Source: Phycisphaerales bacterium (GTDB lineage Bacteria; Planctomycetota; Phycisphaerae; SM23-33; FEN-1343). From it: 45,628 bases of DNA. The stretch spans positions 1-45,628 of the forward strand of contig PMYD01000134.1 of NCBI GenBank assembly GCA_003171335.1, in the 5' to 3' direction. The notes beneath the pieces were generated by a model. That model ran no database searches and had not been told where the DNA came from. It worked only from the letters and a program-made list of their open reading frames with translations. This document shows, in pieces, positions 41,557 to 45,628 of the stretch. The translations under genes were made by a program, and so were the position numbers. Position 1 is the first letter of the stretch. The number at the start of each line of letters is the position of its first letter.

Positions 41557-42653
41557 TACCGTATCTCATCGCCAAACAACTGGTCCTGCGCATGGCCGGC
41601 GCGGCGGCACTGAGCTTCTTGATCGTCTTCCTGCTGGCCCCGCGCTTCATCCGCTTCCTGGTGCGCAAGAAACTGGGCGACCGGCCGGAGTTCAACAACG
41701 CCAAACTGAACGAGATCACCCGCCACAAATCGGCGACGCCCACGATGGGCGGGGCCCTGATCGCCCTGGCCATCCTGGTCGGCACGCTCATCTTCGCCGA
41801 CTTGGCCAATTTTTACGTGCGAATGTCGCTGGTCGTGCTGATATGGCTGGCCAGCCTGGGCGGCTTTGACGACTGGATCAAGCTCCGCCGCACGGCCGGC
41901 AAATCGCGCGATGGCTTGGAAATGTGGGAGAAGATCCTCTTCCAGATCGGCCTGGCGGTGTTGATCGCCGTCTTTGCCTCGTACTACGGCAGCGAGAGCG
42001 CCTATAGCGACTACCGCGGCCAGCACATCAACGCCGTGCAGCACTTCTACCTTCCGTTCCGCGCTGCGCCCATTGCCCTGGCGCCGCTGGCGTTCGTGTT
42101 GCTGACGGCCATCACCATGGTCGGCTCCTCCAACGCGGTCAACCTCACGGACGGCATGGACGGCCTGGCTTCCGGCTGCATGCTGATCGTGGCGGGCGTG
42201 TTCCTGGTGCTGGCGTGGGTGGCGGGCGTGCGCGAGTGGGCCAACTACATGCACCTGCCCTACGTGCCCAACGCGCAGGAGCTGGCGATTGTCTGTGCGG
42301 CCATCATCGGCGCGTGCCTGGGGTTCCTCTGGTACAACTGCAACCCGGCGCAGGTCTTCATGGGCGACACGGGCAGCCTGCCCCTGGGCGGCCTGATCGG
42401 CTACGTGGCCGTGGTGACTCGCCAGGAGACCATGCTGCTGATCGCCGGTGGCGTGTTCGTCATGGAGGCCGTCAGCGTCATCCTCCAGGTGGTTTACTTC
42501 CGCCTGTCACACGGAAAAAGGATTTTCCGGTGTGCGCCGGTGCACCACCATTTTCACCTGGGCGGCTGGTCGGAGCCGAAGGTGGTGGTTCGGTTCTGGC
42601 TGCTGTGCTTCATTTTCGCGGCCTTGGCCCTGGCGACGCTGAAGCTGAGATAG
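41553..42653 (+). CDS. mraY: Phospho-MurNAc-pentapeptide transferase MraY
   Basis: Integral membrane enzyme that makes lipid I from UDP-MurNAc-pentapeptide and undecaprenyl phosphate, 366 aa with about ten helices. Asp106 and Asp107 in FDDWIK, Asp200 and Asp203 in NLTDGMDGLA and the HHHFHLGGW segment are the catalytic-site residues. The GTG start overlaps the murF stop (GTGA) with GGAGG at 9 bases. Its stop codon is immediately followed by a repeat arm. Confidence 0.96.
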   Translation: MIPYLIAKQLVLRMAGAAALSFLIVFLLAPRFIRFLVRKKLGDRPEFNNAKLNEITRHKSATPTMGGALIALAILVGTLIFADLANFYVRMSLVVLIWLASLGGFDDWIKLRRTAGKSRDGLEMWEKILFQIGLAVLIAVFASYYGSESAYSDYRGQHINAVQHFYLPFRAAPIALAPLAFVLLTAITMVGSSNAVNLTDGMDGLASGCMLIVAGVFLVLAWVAGVREWANYMHLPYVPNAQELAIVCAAIIGACLGFLWYNCNPAQVFMGDTGSLPLGGLIGYVAVVTRQETMLLIAGGVFVMEAVSVILQVVYFRLSHGKRIFRCAPVHHHFHLGGWSEPKVVVRFWLLCFIFAALALATLKLR

Positions 42654-42704
42654 GAAAGAAAAAGAGAGTAAACCACGGAGGACACAGAGGACACAAAGGA
42701 GGAT
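42654..42704. repeat. GAGGACACAGAGG word array, left arm
   Basis: Begins on the base after the mraY stop codon. The words are AACCACGGAGGACACAGAGG and then ACACAAAGGAGG. The inverted copy is at 43158-43222. The pair encloses the GxxExxY-family gene. Confidence 0.85.
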
Positions 42705-42749
42705 AAAAGGCGAGAGAAAAGCGAAAGGGAAAGACGAAGGAATGATGGG

Positions 42750-43157
42750 ATGGCGGATGAACCCAACAGTGAAGCGGAGCCAATTCCGCCTGAGTTGAAT
42801 CGAGTGAGCGGCGAAGTGGCTGGCGCTGCGATTGAAGTCCACCGACACCTTGGGCCAGGGCTTCTCAAGAGCATATATGAACGCGCGTTGAATTATGAGC
42901 TGAGCCTCAGAAACGTAGCTGTTCGCAGACAGGTGCCAATCACCGTCATGTACAAGGAACTGGCAATCGATGGACAGCGGGTGGATCTGTGGGTCGATCC
43001 AGGGGTTATTGTCGAACTTAAAGCAGTAGAGAAGATTCTGCCGGTCCATAAAGCTCAGCTTATAAGCTATCTACGGTCCACTGGCTGTCGGCTGGGTCTA
43101 TTGATTAACTTCAATCACGAGCTTCTTACCCAGGGAGTGGTGCGGATGGTCATTTAA
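42750..43157 (+). CDS. GxxExxY-family protein (PD-(D/E)XK-like)
   Basis: Protein of 135 aa. VAGAAIEVHRHLGPGLLKSIYERAL is the family signature region, here with Lys in place of the Glu of GxxExxY (GLLKSIY). The VDLWVDPGVIVELKAVEKI part holds the Asp and Glu-x-Lys of a PD-(D/E)XK nuclease-type core. It is followed by KAQLISYLRSTGCRLGLLINF and FNHELL. The role of the family is not established. The start ATG at 42750 sits after a purine-rich stretch. It is flanked by inverted GAGGACACAGAGG arrays between mraY and ftsW, where murD would normally be. Probably a mobile cargo gene. Confidence 0.88.
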   Translation: MADEPNSEAEPIPPELNRVSGEVAGAAIEVHRHLGPGLLKSIYERALNYELSLRNVAVRRQVPITVMYKELAIDGQRVDLWVDPGVIVELKAVEKILPVHKAQLISYLRSTGCRLGLLINFNHELLTQGVVRMVI

Positions 43158-43222
43158 GCGGTTTTTCACTCTCTGTTTTTATTACGTTGCGTCCTCTGTG
43201 CCCTCTGTGTCCTCTGTGGTTG
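43158..43222. repeat. CCTCTGTGTCCTCTGTGG word array, right arm
   Basis: Inverted copy of the left arm (TCCTCTGTGCCCTCTGTG, then TCCTCTGTGGTTGA). A T-rich stretch lies before it. Starts directly after the GxxExxY stop and ends 11 bp before the ftsW ATG. Confidence 0.85.
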
Positions 43223-43233
43223 AAGTCCGGAAT

Positions 43234-44454
43234 ATGACCAACATTCAAGACAGACCAACTCTCCCCCTCAGCCAGAACTGGCCCGGCCTGGGCGTGCTGC
43301 TGGCCGGCCTGGCGCTATTGGGGTTTGGAACCGTGATGGTGTACTCGGCCTCCTCCAACTTGGCCAACCAGGCCCAGTGGTACGAGCGGCAGGAGGTTCG
43401 ACACATCGGCTACGCCATCGTGGCCGCACTGCTCATGTTCACGCTGTGGCGGATCGATTACCGCTGGCTCTACCGCAGCCGGGTGGGCTACGGCCTGGTC
43501 ATCGTGGCCACGGTGGTGTCCATCATTCTGTGCGGGCTGGTGTTGACCCGGCTGGGCGTGAAGATCAACGGCGCCAGCCGGTGGCTGAAAATCGGCGGCG
43601 GCCGGCACGCTTTGACGTTCCAACCCAGCGAGCTGGTGAAGGTGTTCTCGGTGGTGTTCCTGGCGTGCTGGCTGGGCCAGTCCACGCGCGACCCGCGCGG
43701 CTTCCTCCGCGCGTTCCTGCCGGGCATGGCCATGACGCTGCTCTTCGTGGGCGCCGTGGCCAAGGAAGGCTTCAGCCTGGCCGCGATCATCGGCATCACG
43801 TGCGTGGCCGTCATGTTCCTGGCCGGTGTGCGCTGGTACTACCTGCTGTTGCTGCTGCCGCCGGCGGCGGGGGCGTTCTGGGTGCTGGTCGTGCACAGCC
43901 CCATGCGCTGGATGCGCATCACGGCGTTCCTGCACCCGTGGGATGCCAGCATTGCCACCACGTACCAGGGCCGCCAGGCGCTCATCGCCATCGGCTCGGG
44001 CGGCCTGTGGGGCCGCGGCCTGGGCAACGGGGCCTTGAAGCTGGGCTTCCTGCCCGAAGACAGCACGGACTACATCTTCTCCGTCATCTGCGAGGAGCTG
44101 GGCTTTTTCGGCGCGGCGTTGGCGCTGGCGCTGGTGGCTATCATCCTCTTCTTGAGCTGGCGCACGGCGGCCCGCTCCAGCGACCGCACCGGCCGGCTGC
44201 TGGCCGGCGGCATGGGCGTGCTGACCGTGGTGCAGGCGCTGCTGCACGTGGCGGTGAATATCGGCGCGGCCCCGCCCACGGGCACCAGCATGCCGATGAT
44301 CTCCGCCGGCGGCACGGCCTTGCTGCTGGGCGCCTTTTCGCTGGCGATGATCACCAGCGTTTCGGCGCATCAGGACGAGCTGCCGTACTCCGCCATCACC
44401 CCCGCCGACCCTCGGCGCCCGCGCGTCCGCAGCCTCCAGGAAGCGCCTGCATGA
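43234..44454 (+). CDS. ftsW: Septal peptidoglycan glycosyltransferase FtsW
   Basis: SEDS-family polytopic membrane enzyme, 406 aa with about ten helices. It polymerises lipid II with FtsI at the septum. SASSNLANQ, KINGASRWLKIGG, FQPSELVKV, LGNGALKLGFLPEDSTDYIFSVICEELG and PPTGTSMPMISAGGTALL are the family blocks. The start ATG at 43234 follows the repeat arm and lacks a strong ribosome site (TCCGGAAT only). Its stop overlaps the murG ATG. Confidence 0.94.
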   Translation: MTNIQDRPTLPLSQNWPGLGVLLAGLALLGFGTVMVYSASSNLANQAQWYERQEVRHIGYAIVAALLMFTLWRIDYRWLYRSRVGYGLVIVATVVSIILCGLVLTRLGVKINGASRWLKIGGGRHALTFQPSELVKVFSVVFLACWLGQSTRDPRGFLRAFLPGMAMTLLFVGAVAKEGFSLAAIIGITCVAVMFLAGVRWYYLLLLLPPAAGAFWVLVVHSPMRWMRITAFLHPWDASIATTYQGRQALIAIGSGGLWGRGLGNGALKLGFLPEDSTDYIFSVICEELGFFGAALALALVAIILFLSWRTAARSSDRTGRLLAGGMGVLTVVQALLHVAVNIGAAPPTGTSMPMISAGGTALLLGAFSLAMITSVSAHQDELPYSAITPADPRRPRVRSLQEAPA

Positions 44455-45572
44455 GCGACCTGCCGCCGACGTTCATCTTTGCCGGCGGGGGCACCGGCGG
44501 CCATCTGGCCCCGGCATTGGCCGTGGTGGAGGAAATCAAGGCCGATTGCCCGCAGGCGGTGATCCTCTTCCTGTGCACGGATAAGCCGGTCGATGCGAAA
44601 TTCCTCGACGCCGCCGGCCACGGCCGCGTGATCCAGCCGATTCGCCCGTTGCCCCATAGCCCGCTGGCCTGGCCCGACTTTTACCTCCGGTGGCGCCGTT
44701 CGCTCGCTCTGGCGGGGGCGGTGCTTCGCGATACGCGGCCCGCGGCCGTGCTGGGCCTGGGCGGCTATGCCGCCGGGCCGGCGGTGCGCCAGGCTGCCCG
44801 GCGGGCAATCCCCACGGCCCTGCTCAATCCCGACGGCGTTCCGGGCAAGGCCAACCGGTATCTCGCTCGCCGGGTCGATGCGGTGTTCACGCAATTTGAA
44901 GGTACGGCCGCCTGTTTCCCGGCGGCGGTGCGGCCGCGGATCCGCGCGGTCGGCTGCCCCGTGCGGCGGTCGCTGATGAGCGGCGATCGCGGGCGAATTC
45001 TCGCCGCCATCCGCCTTCGCAGCGATCGCCAGACGCTGGCCGTGATGGGCGGCTCGCTGGGCGCTGAGACGATCAATCGCGCCATCCTGGGCTTGGCGGC
45101 CGACCTGGCAGGGCGGGCCGACCGCTGGCAGGTGCTGCACGTGACCGGTGCCGGCAAGGCCGCCGCGGTCCGCGAGGTTTATCAGAGCGCCGGCGTGCCG
45201 GCGGGAATCCTGGAATTCTGCTCCACCATGGGCGACCTGTACGCCGCGGCGGACCTGGTCGTCGGCCGCGCCGGCGCCAACAGCGTGGCCGAGCTGGCCG
45301 TCACCGGCACGCCCTCGGTGCTGCTGCCGTACCCGTTCCACCGCGATCGCCAGCAGCACCACAACGCCGCGCCCCTGGCCGCCGCCGGCGCCGCCGTCAT
45401 CGTGGATGATGCGGCCGACCCGGCCATCAACGCCGACCGCCTCCGCGCCGGCCTGCTGCCGCTGCTGGACTGCCCCCAGCGCCTCACCGCCATGGCCGTA
45501 GCCGCACGTTCGCTCGCCAGACCCGCCGCCGCGAGGGAAGTCGTGCATTGGATGCTTGAGAAGGGAAAGTAA
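44451..45572 (+). CDS. murG: UDP-GlcNAc:lipid I GlcNAc transferase MurG
   Basis: Adds GlcNAc to lipid I to form lipid II at the inner membrane face, 373 aa. FAGGGTGGHLAPALAV is the N-terminal glycine loop. LGLGGYAAGPAVRQA and GRAGANSVAELAVTGTPSVLLPYPF are the other conserved blocks. The ATG at 44451 overlaps the ftsW stop by four bases. The stop TAA lies inside the opening words of a GAGGACACAGAGG array. Confidence 0.95.
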   Translation: MSDLPPTFIFAGGGTGGHLAPALAVVEEIKADCPQAVILFLCTDKPVDAKFLDAAGHGRVIQPIRPLPHSPLAWPDFYLRWRRSLALAGAVLRDTRPAAVLGLGGYAAGPAVRQAARRAIPTALLNPDGVPGKANRYLARRVDAVFTQFEGTAACFPAAVRPRIRAVGCPVRRSLMSGDRGRILAAIRLRSDRQTLAVMGGSLGAETINRAILGLAADLAGRADRWQVLHVTGAGKAAAVREVYQSAGVPAGILEFCSTMGDLYAAADLVVGRAGANSVAELAVTGTPSVLLPYPFHRDRQQHHNAAPLAAAGAAVIVDDAADPAINADRLRAGLLPLLDCPQRLTAMAVAARSLARPAAAREVVHWMLEKGK

Positions 45573-45628
45573 ACCACAGAGGACACAGGGCTCACAGAGA
45601 AAGTAATACGCCGCGCATTAAGTTATTG
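45567..45628. repeat. GAGGACACAGAGG word array at the right edge
   Basis: GTAAACCACAGAGGACACAG repeats the left-arm type of 42667-42690. It begins at the murG stop codon and is followed by less regular sequence up to the window edge. A second enclosed unit may begin beyond this window. Confidence 0.65.

Noticed and set aside
1-45628. tRNA or rRNA genes
   Set aside because: No cloverleaf with a TTCGANTC T-loop or rRNA core sequence was recognised by eye. A covariance-model search would settle this.

Overview
The window is a GC-rich bacterial chromosome segment made mostly of housekeeping genes. No tRNA, rRNA, CRISPR array, phage gene or transposase was recognised. Gene content (a largely complete division and cell-wall cluster with MraZ, meso-DAP-type MurE, FliN, a class II xylose isomerase, Pro/Ala-rich exported proteins) and the very many palindromic intergenic repeats fit a Planctomycetota member, probably of the Phycisphaerae type. 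That placement is inference.

Layout. 1-5.1 kb: a beta-phosphoglucomutase-like HAD phosphatase and xylose isomerase (minus), an ATP-grasp enzyme (minus), and divergent from it a UroD-superfamily protein. 5.5-9.1 kb (plus): a deoxyribosyltransferase-like protein overlapping rlmN, then an ECF sigma factor, a membrane anti-sigma candidate and a secreted helical protein. 9.7-15.3 kb: ribD, an HD-GYP protein, a lipoprotein, rsmD and a CCA-adding-type nucleotidyltransferase. 15.4-22.1 kb (minus): the operon rpmF-plsX-fabH-fabD-fabG-acpP-fabF, followed by an orphan fliN and a small membrane protein. 22.9-24.9 kb (plus): rpsP-trmD-rplS-yraN, without rimM. 24.9-29.2 kb (minus): a DipZ-like redox protein and an unusual radical SAM/SPASM fusion. 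29.3-32.3 kb (plus): tatD, surE and a lipoprotein. 33.0-45.6 kb (plus): mraZ-(small ORF)-rsmH-LysM protein-ftsL-ftsI-murE-murF-mraY-[GxxExxY gene]-ftsW-murG, encoding peptidoglycan precursor synthesis and septal wall assembly. murD is missing from its usual place between mraY and ftsW.

The most unusual signal lies between the genes. At least six intergenic intervals are filled by the same architecture with different sequences: an array of short degenerate words, such as TTCGAATATCGAA, TTTGGAATTTGG, GATTTGCGATTG, GACTTGAGGCTTGA or GAGGACACAGAGG, is followed some distance on by its own inverted copy. One arm usually abuts the stop codon of the upstream gene, and the other ends close to the next gene. 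In one case the arms enclose a GxxExxY-family PD-(D/E)XK gene, between mraY and ftsW. Other palindromic families are also present: a 140-bp element found twice in opposite orientation, a GTGGCACAGGCT family that encodes the end of xylA, and several two-armed elements. Regulatory signals include a sigma70-type promoter overlapped by 10-bp-phased MraZ-like boxes before mraZ, promoters for the fab and rpsP operons, and a pair of TTTAAAC(S)GTTTAAA palindromes in a gene-free region.
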